From: Crambe crambe
Lineage: Eukaryota; Porifera; Demospongiae; Poecilosclerida; Crambeidae
Length of the DNA stretch: 64,000 nt
Assembly (NCBI GenBank): GCA_963924555.1
Contig: OZ004584.1
Span: 62,001 to 126,000 of the forward strand
Direction of reading: 5' to 3'
Every line of letters starts with the position of its first letter. The stretch's first letter is position 1. Positions 52,053 to 64,000 of the stretch are shown in pieces. Made by a program: the position numbers and the translations under genes. Under the pieces are notes generated by a model. It saw only the letters and a program-made list of their open reading frames with translations. It did no database searches and was not told the origin of the DNA.

Positions 52053-55000
52053 ATGAAAACAAAAACAATGGTAACCCGATATCACTTATCTTCTTCTCCC
52101 AAAGCATCCTCCTTCTCTCCTCCCTCCTCACGCGATTCCTCAGTCCTGAGATATGGTGCATGGGGCGCATTTGCAGTGCTCTTGGGAAGCGCATGCTACC
52201 TAAACAGTCTCGGAGGCGATTTCGTTCACGATGACATCTTTGCTATCAAGGAGAACAGAGATCTCCTGTCGAACACCTCAATCTGGAGCCTCTTCTCCAA
52301 CGATTTCTGGGGTGAGGCCATGAGCAGTGTCACCAGTCACAAGTCGTACAGACCCTTGACAGTGCTGACCTTTAGACTCAACTACCTTTTCCATGGACTG
52401 GAGCCCTGGGGCTATCATGTAGTCAACCTCCTGCTCCACCTCCTTGCCACTCTCCTCTTTGGCTGTTTTTGTCAATGGGAAGTGTTTGGTGGGTGTGGTG
52501 AAGCCTTGCAGCTCAGTGGATTGGCCATGCTTCTCTTTACATCACATCCGATCCACACAGAAGCCGTGAGTGTACACACCCCCTTGTCATGCCTCCCCCT
52601 CTAACACATCCTGTCCATACAAAGGCCAGAACATACCCTCTTACCATGCCAGTAGATGGCTTCTTTTCCAGGCACATCTTGCCTCAGTTTAGTGAGTTTG
52701 CTTACCTCATCAATCATAGGTGTCAGGTGTGGTGGGTCGTGCAGATGTACTTGCTTGCATCATGTTCCTTCTCTCTCTTCAACTCTACTGCTCTTGTGCA
52801 AGAACCACCAAAGGTGGCTGGATGATCTTCAAGGTATACCATACACACATTTATTGTCTGGATGACTTGCATCTTTCCATTGTTATGTCTGTTCTTTTGT
52901 AGCTGAGTCTCTCCATGTTGAGTGCCTCTGCCGGGATGTTGTGCAAGGAACATGCTGCCACAGTCCTGGGGGTGTGCCTCGTTTATGAGTTGCTAGTGGC
53001 AAGCAGAAAGAACCTCAGAGAGTGAGTCTGATATGGAGTGTGCTATAGTGTTCATTAGTGAGAGTGTTCCTGATCATATTTTATATTTCCTTCTACAATG
53101 TAGTTTTATAAAAGGTGACACTTCCCTCTCAGATCACACTAATATGTTGATCCGTGTGGGTGTGATCTTGGGGACTACTTGCAGCCTACTCGTTGTTCGT
53201 ATAGGACTACTGCATGGACACCTCCCCCACTTCTCTGAGCAGGATAACCCCGCCTCTTTTTCCCCCAGCCTCCTGACAAGGATACTCACTTACAGCTACC
53301 TGATATATTTCAACCTAAGGTCGGGAAAGTCATGCACTGCACCCCTCTACCCCCTCCCTCCCTCTCTCCCTCTTCACTTGCCGCCCCTCTTACCTCCCTC
53401 CCTCTTCCTCTCTCTCACAGACTGCTGGTACATCCATACACTCTGTGCTACGACTGGCAAATGGGCAGTATTCCCCTCATCCACTCACTAACTGACCCCA
53501 GAAATCTTCTCACGCTTGTCTCTTTCCTCTCTTTAGCGGCTCTCTCCTGCTCTACCCTGTGGGGGCGTGGCAGGGTGAGCCACGCCTCCCTATTGGGTCT
53601 GTTACTACTAGGAGTGCCCTTTCTCCCTGCTTCTAATCTTTTCATTCGTGTGGGCTTTGTAGTGGCCGAGAGAATCCTGTACATCCCCAGGTATGGCACC
53701 CCTCCCTCAATAGTCTTACTGATTATGCATATTATGTGTGATAGCATGGGTTATATTCTGTTGGTGGTGACTGGTATCCAGTGTCTATACCAACGCTGCT
53801 CCTTTCGCCTTCTCCTTGTTGGTCCAGTGATCCTCCTCCTCCTCCTGTTCTCAGCTCGCACCATCGATCGGAACGTGGTGTGGGCCACCAGAGAGTCCCT
53901 CTTCCGTTCTGCCATGGCAACTGTCCCCAACAACTCCAAGGTCCACTTCAACTATGCCAACTTTCTCAAGGATAGTGGGCGTATCCAGGAAGCCATACAC
54001 TTCTATCGAAATGCAATCAGGTCAGTAATAAGTAGAAAACCCATTACCAGAAGTGACACTATACTGTAGGTCTTCACCCAACCATGCTGTCTCCCATAAT
54101 AACCTGGGTTCGTTACTGAGTGGGAAGGAGGCAGAGTTTCATTTCCAGCAGGCAGTGCAGCACAATCCTCTCCATTACAAGGCCTTCTACAATCTAGGCA
54201 AGAACCTTCAGTATGTGAGCTGAAAACATAGCTAATCTGTGGGATAGGTAAAGGGTCGTCACACTTCTTTAATGCTCTTTGAATTTGCAGACAACAAGGA
54301 AGACTGGAAGAAGCAGAAGTTGCCTTTAGGGAGAGTTTGAGGTGTGCAAATTTAATGTCTCGTATCTCATTTTGACTTTAATTCCTCGGCTGGCCCCCTA
54401 ACTAGCCCTCCCCATAAAGGAACATGAGATGGAATGGAGGCTCTACCCTTGAGTCTTATGAAGGGCGTATGGTGTGAGATAGCTCAAAGGGTGTGTGGTG
54501 GGAGAACACAGTCACTGCTTGTAGGAAGTGCTGCTCCCCTCAATCAAACCAATTAGTTTGGCAGCTCTGTAATTAATTAAAATTGAACATTATTAATTAA
54601 GGTGGCTCATCAGAATCTTCAACAGCCTCTAATCAATTATTCAGTAAATGATCAACAGCTGTATATGCTATTAATTCTTACATAAGAGTCTTGCTCCCGA
54701 GCGAGTGCCTTACTTTGATTGGTCCATCTTGTTTTTTTTATTAATTCTTGGAATAGCTTTGTTGTCCATGTGTTGCATAGCTGATGGGGTGGAGGAGAAA
54801 CTTCAAAGCCTTTTAACCTGACTTTCTAAAGTCTCAGAACTTGGCACTCATTAATGTAATTTTAACTCCATGAAATTTAATTTTAGCCTTTTAGATTAGA
54901 AATGATTGTCCTGTTCGCTGGTGAACTGCAAGGATGTGTTTGGGTTTGTTGCTAGGGGGTGTGGCTAGTTAAGGGTGAACTTCAAAGGGAGTTACTTGTG

Positions 55001-57920
55001 TTTCTCTTTGTGGTGATCTGTACACAACCACTTGGCATCCCATTTTCCTTCCTGGCTCCATTAGAACCTTTTTAAAAAGTCTCCAAAAAAGTTAGTTATG
55101 TTAGTGTGCTAATAATCTCCCTATAGCTCTTTTCACTTCTGGTAACTTCTTAATAGGCAAAATGGTTTCATTTAAACATTCCTTCATCTCCATTAACAAT
55201 ACTTTTGTTGTTTTTTCCCACTTAATTTTGTATTACCTGAGCAACAGCTGGCATGGCTGGTAGACTTGCTTCCCCCCCCCCCCCCAGCTAGACTCAATAC
55301 ACCATCATCAAAGAGCAAGTTCACTCTAAGGAGAGAGGGCAACTTCTTCAATGGACAATTATTAGCTTGTGTTCTCTTGTGCTGTCTACAGCAACTTTAT
55401 AGCAGCTAGTGCTGTACTCCTAAATTTTTTTTTTCTTAAATTCCTACAGAATTCGCCCGACCTATTTAGATTCAGTGATGGGGCTTGCCTCTCTACTGGC
55501 AGAGGAGGGCAAGGAAGAGGAGGGGGCAGTGCTCATGGACCAGGCAGTTAAAATGGCCCCTCTTGACCCGAATGTGCACAATAATATGGGAGTGCACCTC
55601 ATGAGATTGGGTATGTCTATCCTTTAATGTGAATGGGAATAGGTATGTCCCTATAGTTCACACATAAGGGGTAAGGGGTAACAAGCTTTCAATAATATTA
55701 TGTAATCATCTGCTGTACATAGGGAAAGCTGAGGAAGCTGTGAAATCTTACCAGGAGGCCATCTGTCTGTCACCTGACCATCTAACTGCCCTCACTGGAT
55801 TGGCCAGGGCTTATCGGAGCCTTGGACAGGACCAAAAAGCTGAAGAAACTTACAGAAAGTGAGTCGAATTGATAATAGATTATGTCAGTTGTCAGGCATG
55901 TGGTATCAATATATCTTAATTAATTGTTTTAATGACATTTTCTTGGAGGAGGACGATGAAGGGGGGGGAGAATGACAGCTGCTGAATAATGTGATGAAAA
56001 TGAACTTAGCTTTGATCGGCCATGATGCCAGCATTGGTTGACATTCTGGCTCTTGGGGAGTATTGCACTTTGCACTTATCAGGGGCAAGACCCAGGAAAG
56101 TCTTTGAATTCAGAATGCCAAAAATTCTAATGTGTGAATGCCACAGCTCACAGAACTTCAAAAAAAAAAAATTAATGTCTTCTACCATTACACTGTATAC
56201 TGTTTTCCAGATCTCTGGCGGTGAAGGAAGATGCATCAACGTACTTGTACCTTGGGAGCATGCTCCATAACACTCACCAGTACCAAAAGGCCCAGCAGGC
56301 ATTCAGACAGGGTTTGGCCATCGATCAGGATAGAGTTGACCTCATCTGTGGCCTGGTAAGTCGTTTAGGCAGGAATTGGCCATCCATAAGTTATCCCTGC
56401 TCAATCGTTGCAGGGGCAGAGTTTGCTTGAGGGGAAGCGCACAAAGGAGGTCAGGGATCTTCTTGAGGAAGCCATACCAAAGCACCCCCAGGCCAGTTGC
56501 CTCCAACAAAAGATGGGAGTGTTGCTGACTCAGCAGGGACAATTGGCACAAGTACAACAGTTTAAACTAGATCCACGTGTATGTGATGTGTACGCGTGTG
56601 TTTTAGGCTGTCAGCCACTTGAGTGAAGCGGCAGAATTGAGTTCTGATAAAGAGGAACGTGCTAGCAGTCTCCATATCAAAGGAGGGCTCCTCAAGGACC
56701 TTGGACGACTAGAAGAAGCTGAACAGGTATACCCTAATATCCAGTCCTGTCTTCACTAGCTACACTAATAAATATTGAAGGGAGACATATAACACATACC
56801 ATATAGCGACTTTTTCCTTTGCTTCCATGGTCAACCGAACACTGTCACCTATAGAGCAAGGAGCATTTTTAGTGTATAAATAGAAGTCTGTTAGAAATAT
56901 ATACAGACTTGATACAGTGCTTTGTAGGTTGGTTGGCACTCTGCTGACTTCCCACTCACCAGTTGTAGCATTCTATGACTTGGTAGCTAAAGTAATTGTA
57001 TGTAGAGCTAAGTTAGTTATTCATAGTTGTTTTAGGTCTTTATATAAGTACAACTGGCAGAGTGGAAGGTAGAGCAGAGTGCCAACCAACTTGCAAAGCA
57101 CTGTAGTGGGATATGTACCAACCTACACATTCAAGATCCATTCAAAATGATTTTTAAGAGTGGTTCGTGACTTTTCTGAATATCAACACAATTGAGTTAG
57201 TTCTGCTTCCTCTCCAGTGGTAATTTGATATATATTGTACGTCTGCAGCAAAAAAATAATACCATTGTGAATTAATTTAGAAGAATGGGCAATAATTAAG
57301 TTATTAGAAATCAATTTCTTGGTACATGTAATCGGTATAATATTAGAGTGAAATATTATGAAACTATTAAGAGCATTTGCTGAATGTTACAAGTGTCTCA
57401 GCTTTGTAGTGATCATGTCAGCAATAGAGTCAATGTTTGTAACAAGAAGTAGAGGTTGATTGTTGTGAAGTGTCGGCTGCTTTGGTTGTGTTAGACTTCT
57501 CTGGTGAATGTTCGGGCCTGAGAATTTCAGACATTGTTTGCTCATTGTGGGGAAATGTGATCAATAGGGGCTATGTCATTACTAGTGGGTAGTCTAATGG
57601 ATCCAAAAGTAGTGAAGTGACAAGCTAACTGGTATCATTTCTTCTCTCGTAGACTTATCGTGCTGTCTTAGCTATCAGTCCAGACATGGCTGCTACAAGG
57701 ATGAACCTTGGGGCAATCCTCCACTTAAAGGTCTAATGAAGGCCGGCTCATTCTTTGTCAAGTATAATGAATGTCATTCTATTTTGATTTGTAGAAGGAG
57801 TTTACCAATGCTCGTATGGAATACCAGGCTGCCCTCAGGCTGGATCCTAACAATTCAGTCATTAAGGACAATCTTCGCAAACTAGAGAGGGCAGCTGCTG
57901 CCACCAGTACTAAAACCTAA
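52053..57920 (+). CDS. TMTC-family O-mannosyltransferase with TPRs (TMTC1/2-like)
   Basis: ER multi-pass GT-C-type protein that O-mannosylates cadherin-like domains. The N-terminus has GDFVHDDIFAIKENRDL (acidic DD motif), NDFWGEAM, SHKSYRPLTVLTFRLNYLF and WGYHVVNLLLHLLATLLF, the TMTC signature. Hydrophobic segments, SAGMLCKEHAATVL, and loops such as LPASNLFIRVGFVVAERILYIP follow. From about 53900 to 57920 come eight or more TPRs (YANFLKDSGRIQEAIHFYRNAI, AYRSLGQDQKAEETYRK, LRLDPNN). More than 15 exons. Two long introns (about 54345-55447, 56730-57650) contrast with the rest. The start MKTKTMVTRYH is the first in-frame ATG; a later Met is possible. TMTC1 is slightly favoured over TMTC2. Confidence 0.88.
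54345..55447. other. Long TMTC intron
   Basis: 1.1 kb between TPR exons, AT-rich, with a 14-C run at 55272-55285. No coding or repeat element was recognised. Confidence 0.5.
56913..57105. repeat. Near-perfect 55-bp inverted repeat in a TMTC intron
   Basis: Left arm 56913-56967 (starts TACAGTGCTTTGTAGGTTGG) pairs with right arm 57049-57105 (ends ACTTGCAAAGCACTGTA). The outer 32 bp match with about two differences and the inner part is looser. The loop is about 81 bp. Confidence 0.85.
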
Positions 57921-58137
57921 ACTAACTAGCTACCCAGCTATCCATAGCAACACTTCTTTATAATATGCAATAGTGGCAATTATTATTATTAATTGTTGGG
58001 GATAATGTCTGAAAGTCTTGTGATCAGCTTACATTTTGGGGGTGAGAGGTCTCTAATAATAGCTAGTATGAGATATGAATACGAGGGATGGATATTTATC
58101 GCATAATAATTACAATTCGTACCCATTTCCTTAGTCT

Positions 58138-58148
58138 GAGCATGCGCA
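58138..58148. promoter_or_regulatory. NRF1-like half palindrome
   Basis: GAGCATGCGCA about 50 bp upstream of the secreted-orphan ATG at 58199. Confidence 0.4.
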
Positions 58149-58198
58149 CATAAAAACGAGATCCGAAGTATCTTTGCCAGTAGAACTTCTTTTTAACA

Positions 58199-60954
58199 AT
58201 GGAGTGTATGAAGGGCTGGGAAGCACTTTTTGTGATTGTATGCAGCATAATTCTGCAGAGTCTAGCAGGGACAACCACTATTCAACCGAATGGTGAGTAA
58301 AACTCATAATTGTGCAGCTGGGTCATAGATTAACATGATAGCTATATCTATTATTAAAATTACTGCAAGTTTTTATAGTAAGCAATAATCCTTGGAGTTT
58401 GTAATGCAGCTAGCTAGATTACAATTTAAAGTTTTGCTGCACAAGTTGCTGTAACCTGTAGTTCCAGGCTAATGATAACAATCATAGCTATCCGTGAGAA
58501 AGAGATTCATCCCTATTCAGATGAGGATTGAGTGCATTTTTGATGATATATTAGCCACTGCTAAGTGCTACTTATGGCAATGGTGACACTTCTCAAGTTA
58601 AACAATATTTATTATAGCTGGCTATGTATAATAGCCTTGTATCCTGCTAAAGAAAGGCCTGGGAATAAGGATATAGAAGAGGAGGGGGAGAGGGAGGAGG
58701 GGAAGTGGAGGGGAAGAGGAGGGGAAAAGGGAAGGAGGGGAGGAGGAGGGGAGGAGGGGAAGAGGGGAGAGAGGAGGTGGGAAGAGGGGAGGAAGAGGGA
58801 GAGGAGAGGAGAGGGAGGAAGAGAGGGAGGAGTAATAGTAGGAATTTACCCTGTGATTGAAAGTATAGGATGATGAATCACAGATTAAAAGTCAACTGTT
58901 TAATTGTTTGTTTATTGCACAGCATACTCAGTAACTTAATTCCTTGACCTAAAGGGGAATTATGGGTCAAGGGTAACGTTTTTTATGGTATCAGATTTCA
59001 AAGTTGCAGTGGGATACACTTTGCGGTCCTAACAAAATGGCTTCACTAGTTGCTTAATGTGATAATTCACTTACCTGCATCCTCTATGACTCATATTAGT
59101 GCTACCGGAGCATGTGCGATAATCTTAGGAATTGTGTACAATTCTTATAGGATCAAGGAATACGTGATTTCCCTATTGCTTGGAATTTTTATGTCCTACA
59201 TACCTCAGTTCTCTTCATCTTTGATGTCTTAAAAGCTAATTAATTTTTTCGGTATTTTTCTCATCGAGATACAGCACATCTGGTCTGCTGCGGCTGCCAA
59301 TAAAGCTCTTTTGTGTGCGTTACTTGCATATTTTCCCAACTAGTGATTTCACAGTTGAATTCCAAAGGGAGGGGAAAAAACGCTATATATGGTTTTAGAG
59401 CAGCTGCTTTTCTAGGAAACAAATTATTTGGAGGTAGCTTGCGAACAAGCATAGGCACCTACACAAGTCATGCTCGATAAAATTATCCGAAAAAAATTTC
59501 TGTGTGGTTGAACAATTTACAGACCCTGGGAATGATTGTAGAAAATTAAATTTATGGTCGTAATAGCAGCTTTTAAATGCTTTCACTTTAATTTAATCAT
59601 GAGACGGACATGATTGCCCAAATCCTTGTGTGTTTTGCAGGTCATTATGGTGTCTGATTTCAAAAATTAAAAATCATTTTAAAAGACTTCCTTTTGACAC
59701 TGTGGTTGTCAGCAGAAAAAATTGAATTATTACTGTATTATGAAGTGATGACAATATTTGGCCAAATAGAATTAATTAACTTTCCTTGATTAGACAATGT
59801 CCAGCTTCAGATCAGATCAGAAGTTGTTGGGTGGAAGAATGAGCAAGTACAAAATCCCTTTGAGTTTATCTGTGCATGTATGGCTTGGAGTTTCTCTTTG
59901 ATCGGGTTCTGCTTGGTATGGTGCTTCTTTGTCTGTTTAAGGTGTCTGTTGTTTTACCTTTTGGGAGAGGGGATGGTGGATGGGGGAGATTTCAGCATCA
60001 TCATTGAGCTTACATAGCTAGCTATGCATCAAATCATAGTGTCAATTGCATCATATTGACATGATAGTAACTCCATTCCAGCAATTCTTCTGTTTTGCCA
60101 ATAAAATATTTCCAGCCAGCCTTTAGTTATCACCCGCTTTGAACCAATTTTTAATACTTAAAAAACTCCCTACAGGAAACTCTACCTGCCCCATGGAAAG
60201 CTCCAATGTGACCTACCCCGTTGGTAAAGCTCCTGACAGACCTCCAGGAGGACGACCAGATATCATTGTAAACATCATCTACCAGGATCAGAATTATGGT
60301 TACTTAGGTGATGCTGAAGTCCCACGATACAATATAACAGAGTCTGAGGTTGCTTCTGCTTCCAAGAATGACAAGTGGAGGGTGACCTGTCGTCCTTACA
60401 ATATGATGTATGTGGTGTTGATGGGACTCAATCTAATGGGAGATGATTACCTCCAAGTCAGGAGAAAGACTTTCAGGAAGACCAGTCAGCAGTTTTGGGG
60501 TTTTTTTATGAAGAAAAAGTCTGTGTTAGTTGGTCTGGTGAAGGGTCAATCCAAGGAAGAAGAAGAAAAAGAATCCTCTTTTCGTTTGGCCTATATTTGT
60601 GCTCGTAAGTACATCATTCTAGCTACAAGTTAATATTATTATCATTATTGTGTTGGTTAATGGCTGGTTGAAAGTTTTTAAGGTTCAACACCACATCCTT
60701 CGCCATAAACCACACACCATCAATTTGTGTGAAATATAAAGTAATACTGAACCAATTATAATTAGTATTATAATGCAGATAGAGACAACTTGGCCACAGC
60801 TGGGAAGATTTTCCTGAACAGGAATGTCCTTGACTACCTTCAATGTCATGGTGACAGTATTGAGGCAGCAGTGAAAGCCATGGAGGATGCAGATGCAGCC
60901 TATAACAGCACTGAGCCACATATCAGGAAGATTGCCCAGTTGGCTAATTTATAA
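58199..60954 (+). CDS. Secreted protein of unrecognised family
   Basis: Three exons (58199-58294; 60176-60605; from 60779) give about 234 residues. Signal peptide with core ALFVIVCSIILQSLAG. The mature part holds STCPMESSNVTYP, RPDIIVNIIYQDQNYGYLGD, WRVTCRPYNMMYVVLMGLN and a Lys-rich stretch (FMKKKSVLVGLVKGQSKEEE). The C-terminal helical part is KIFLNRNVLDYLQCHGDS and ends KIAQLANL. Three or four cysteines, several N-glycosylation sites, no second transmembrane segment. No family recognised. AATAAA at 60961-60966 is the poly(A) signal. The first intron is 1.9 kb, long for this window, and contains the polypurine tract. Confidence 0.65.
58677..58835 (+). repeat. Polypurine (GA) tract
   Basis: About 155 bp of almost pure G/A (GAGGAGGGG-type units, with one T near 58705 as the main break) on the plus strand, inside an intron. 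It could form triplex/H-DNA. Confidence 0.85.
58850..60170. other. Remainder of the long intron in the secreted-orphan gene
   Basis: 1.3 kb, AT-rich. No exon, repeat family or RNA gene recognised. Confidence 0.4.
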
Positions 60955-61274
60955 GCTAAAAATAAAGACAGTTTTTTACCGTCATATTAAATAGCTGCTT
61001 TATTTAATATCATTAGCTAGCTAGTTTCATTTTATATGGACAGTAACTGTAGATATTTTTCATCCACCCCATAATCTCTATTATACATGAGCTTCACTGT
61101 AATTTTTGTGGTCAATTCAAGTGGTTAATCTGGTAATCAAACTGCGCATGTGCAATCATCTCGCGCGCGCGTGGTGCGGCGGGGAAAAATGACAGTTATG
61201 CGCGCGAAACGCGGGCCAGGCCAGGTGATATCCAAGTGAGCAGTGATTAAGTGAGCCAGCTCAAGACCAAGACC
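60955..61274. promoter_or_regulatory. RIF1 promoter, CpG-rich with NRF1/E2F-like sites
   Basis: TGCGCATGTGCA (61143-61154) is NRF1-like. GCGCGCGCG, GCGGCGGGGAAAA and GCGCGCGAAAC (about 61161-61210) resemble E2F sites (TTTCGCGC, TTTCCCCGC). This suits an S-phase gene. Confidence 0.5.
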
Positions 61275-64000
61275 ATGTCGCTGAAAGAAGCCCTCACTGA
61301 GACTTGGAAAGCTCTGACCAGCAAAGAAAGTACTGGCGAGACGAGAATCCAACATTATGCCATGTTGACCAGGTAATTGCTATTGTAGCTGCTAATTGGA
61401 AATTGGGGTCACATCTTACTTTAGGATACTGAAGGACACACCTGCTAGTTCTGATTCTGAAAGTGTCCTGAACTGCCTCAATCAGCACCATTGCTCCTTT
61501 ATCCAGAGATTTCTGGTATGTTATCACTGAACTAGTTCGTAAGTAGCCAACCCTCCCCTCTCTCCTTCCCTCGGCCCACCCCTCCCCTCTCTCTCTCTCT
61601 CCCCTAGAGTGACATCACTTCTGAGTCATGTGACCAGACTGCTGTCCAGGCTCTAGGCTATTTCCTCCATTGTACTGATCTTGCCAGGTAAGTTAATTCT
61701 CATTCTACTCAACCCCTCACACCCTTGCCTCTAATCTCCGCAGAAAACTCACTGCTGAGCAAGTAGCAACTGCTATAAATGGTGAGTTTTGCTTCTGAGG
61801 TCTTTTTTTTTTTGAGTATTATTATCTTATATATGTGAAGCTTTATGTAACATTATTGGACACAAGTCAACGCCTAAGGTTCTGTGCGTACGTGCTGTGT
61901 GGTGTCTGGCAAATCAAAGTTTCACAAGCAGTCAGATATCCAGTCATGTGATAACCATAGTTTCTGTGGTGACCAAAGTATTAAAGAACCACGAAGTCTC
62001 TCCTTCTGTGGATATCGAATCTTTAAACTTGCTCATCAGGTAAGAAGTACAAGCCATCCTCAGCATATCAGATAATATGTATATTTTTGTGGCTGTACTA
62101 TTTGCCCGTTTTCATGGCTGTGTTATCTAGTTTTGTTTGCCTGTGGCCATGTTTTTTTGTGGGTCTTGTCTCAGTAGCTTAGTAAACAAGCTAGCTATCC
62201 TGCCCCACCTCTCATAGCTATGAGATTGTGTTATTCAGATTGGACCAGCAGTGTGAGGCTAAGTTTAGTGAACTCATAGCAGTATGGTACAAAGCAATGG
62301 TCGTCAGGGTTCTAATCTCAAAGAATGCAAAGGTGAATGCATGGGTTCGGGTCGTTTCTTCTATCAGATAAACTGGTGTATCTATTCTGTAGGTGCAGAA
62401 AAAAGCATTTGTGTTAGTCAAGGCTCACCAGGAAGGTGTCCACAGTAACCATGAACTAGTTCAGTGGCTCTGTGGACGATTGAAAGAAGTAGGTCTATTG
62501 AATGTGTTGCTCTTTCCAAATGCATAGAAAGGAAGCCATGCAGTGCAGTGATGGCCTTTAACATCCTTTTGTCTGTTCCACTTAGCACACTCTTGAAGAA
62601 ATGTTGACACAGTTATCAGAAAGAGGTGTGGACCATGCCCATATTCTCAACACCTGGGCACACTTTGTATTTGTCATTGGAAAGGTGAGCACTATATAGA
62701 GTCGATTCATGGTCAGGTGACAGTCATGTGATCCCTCATTAGGTTTTGCATAAGCATGGGACTTTTCTGAACCGAATGCTGCTCATCCCAGAAACAGTGA
62801 GCAAGATACACCCCTTTAAAACCACTCGAATAAGCCCTTCCTTTCTGAATTTGCAGGGCTTCAAGCATAAGTCATTGTTGGCCGTGAAGGCAACTTACAA
62901 AGCTTGGATGTTCCTTATCTCTAACTTTGCCATGGATCTGAGTAAGTCCTAAGTCCTTAACCCTCCAAACTGGAGTGTGGTCACTTGGTGCTCCAGCTTA
63001 GGGTGGAAATGAATAATTCCATTTCTTGTCTCTCTCCAGATCTTCTTGTGTCTCGTAAGCGTTTGAAGTTGCTGCTGTTGCCGCTGCTGGGGACTTCCAT
63101 GAAGGAGAGGCATGCACAGGTGGAAGTTGCCCGCCTCAGAGCCTGGTGGCATCTCATCATAGCCCTGGGCAGCAACAGACCCTTATGTTTCAATCAAGTA
63201 AGGGAAGGACCATCTGTGTAATCAGCATTTATCTTCTCATTTTCATAGGTGTGCAGTCCATTCTTAATGTTTTGCTTGGATTTGGATCCAAAATCAGATA
63301 TAAACCCACTATCATCACTCATCAGTGAAAAAGGAATCAATTGCATGTTTCGGTTTGGTTCCAGATCCACTCCAAAGTCTGATTCCTGTTCAACACCTAC
63401 TCTGAAGCATTCGGCTCCAGCACAGACACTTCAGGACGCCTTGCAGTGCACGCCAGGACAAAGTACAGGATTGTTGGCTGCAATCAGCCCTCCTGGTACT
63501 ACCATAGGTAATCCCTACTACCTGGCCACACCCACTCTGCCGATGCTGCTGACTGGTTGCCACGCCATCCTCCAGTTCACAGGAAACAAGGAGCAAATTC
63601 CAGAGAGCCTCATTGAGTCAGGTGATAATCATGTGATTTTATATACCAAACCTATAAAGTGTAGGAGTGTAGAACCCTGTAATATATATATGAGTGTAGG
63701 ACCCTGTAGGTAGAACCCTATTAATTTAAGGGTGTAGGTAGAACCCTATTAATTTAGGGGTGTAGGTAGAACCCTATTAATTTAAGGGTGTAGGTAGAAC
63801 CCTATTAATTTAGGGATGTAGGTAGAACCCTATTAATTTAGGGGTGTAGGTAGAACCCTATTAATTTAGGGAAGTTTCACTGTTGTCATGGACATTTATT
63901 TGGTGACAGGTTCGCTAACAGAGGTGACCTTTCCTAAAGGGTATGTCCCCCTTGAAGTGGTGCAGTTCCTGGTGCTATTCGTAGATTCCTTGGCCACTGC
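61275..64000 (+). CDS. RIF1: RIF1, telomere/replication-timing protein, N-terminal part
   Basis: The N-terminal HEAT-repeat region of RIF1 (DNA repair-pathway choice, replication timing); the 3' part lies beyond the window. Start MSLKEALTETWKALTS at 61275. Conserved stretches against vertebrate RIF1: AVQALGYFLH, VRAVWCLANQSF, LLIRLDQQ, IGKVLHKHGTFLNRML, NLLVSRKRLKLLLLPLL and LRAWWHLIIALGSNRPLCFNQVCSPFL, in the right order. More than ten exons so far, all with short introns. PP1-docking and C-terminal DNA-binding parts are not in view. Confidence 0.88.
63660..63875. repeat. 28-bp minisatellite in a RIF1 intron
   Basis: Six to seven copies of GTGTAGGTAGAACCCTATTA plus ATTTAGGG, preceded by degenerate GAGTGTAGxACCCTGTA units. 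Confidence 0.95.

Noticed and set aside
53332-54069. A separate gene in the middle of TMTC
   Set aside because: The hydrophobic frame and VAERILYIP motif fit the TMTC membrane region. It is part of the same gene.
58565-58873. Arg/Glu/Gly open frame over the polypurine tract
   Set aside because: Pure low complexity inside an intron, with no codon constraint visible.
63660-63875. CRISPR-like regular repeat array
   Set aside because: Units abut with no unique spacers, and the host is a eukaryote. It is an ordinary minisatellite.

Overview
This window is nuclear DNA from an animal. Almost every gene is split by short GT-AG introns, many only 50-100 bp long. The products are metazoan or broadly eukaryotic: a RhoGAP, RBMS, BOULE, TRA2, NEK10, cullin-2, NMT, PSMC5, PDIA5, TMTC and RIF1. 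About 24 protein genes fit in 64 kb, with gaps of 60-650 bp. Non-coding DNA is AT-rich and full of AGCTAGCT-type palindromes. I infer a compact early-branching metazoan genome, most likely a demosponge similar to Amphimedon. That identification is inference. I saw no tRNA or rRNA gene, no intact transposon, no virus and no CRISPR array.

Layout: 1-5190 (+) 3' part of an ARHGAP21/23-like RhoGAP; 5400-6348 (-) C-type lectin membrane protein; 6992-10944 (+) RBMS RNA-binding protein; 11265-12601 (+) TROAP/tastin-like; 12679-14614 (-) KAT14; 14817-19423 (+) NEK10; 19578-22112 (-) chondroitin-synthase/polymerizing-factor-like enzyme; 22471-25662 (+) IQUB; 25760-29886 (+) CUL2; 30027-30766 (-) secreted orphan; 30983-31505 (+) RIIa-domain protein; about 31708-34509 (+) BOULE; 34828-35883 (-) intronless membrane protein with an HNH-like motif; 36130-36968 (-) calaxin; 37211-39549 (+) NMT; 40124-42903 (+) CILP/FAM171-like type II membrane protein; 43092-45016 (-) PSMC5; 45176-47090 (-) PDIA5; 47712-49175 (-) TRA2; 49392-50507 (+) mucin-like membrane protein; 50609-51992 (-) PTER; 52053-57920 (+) TMTC; 58199-60954 (+) secreted orphan; 61275-end (+) RIF1, 5' part.

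Many neighbours are head-to-head and must share bidirectional promoters: lectin/RBMS, KAT14/NEK10, chondroitin enzyme/IQUB, orphan/RIIa, calaxin/NMT, TRA2/mucin-like and PTER/TMTC. Four genes point to cilia (NEK10, IQUB, RIIa protein, calaxin), and three of them carry RFX X-box-like sites at or just upstream of the ATG. The TROAP-like gene has E2F/CHR-like promoter elements, as expected for a mitotic gene.

No wholly new multi-gene system is evident. The best leads are the HNH-motif membrane protein, the hybrid chondroitin enzyme, an X-box that contains calaxin's start codon, two long intronic inverted repeats (one with perfect 40-bp arms), a hairpin element flanked by direct repeats with a relative in IQUB, and several species-specific minisatellites.
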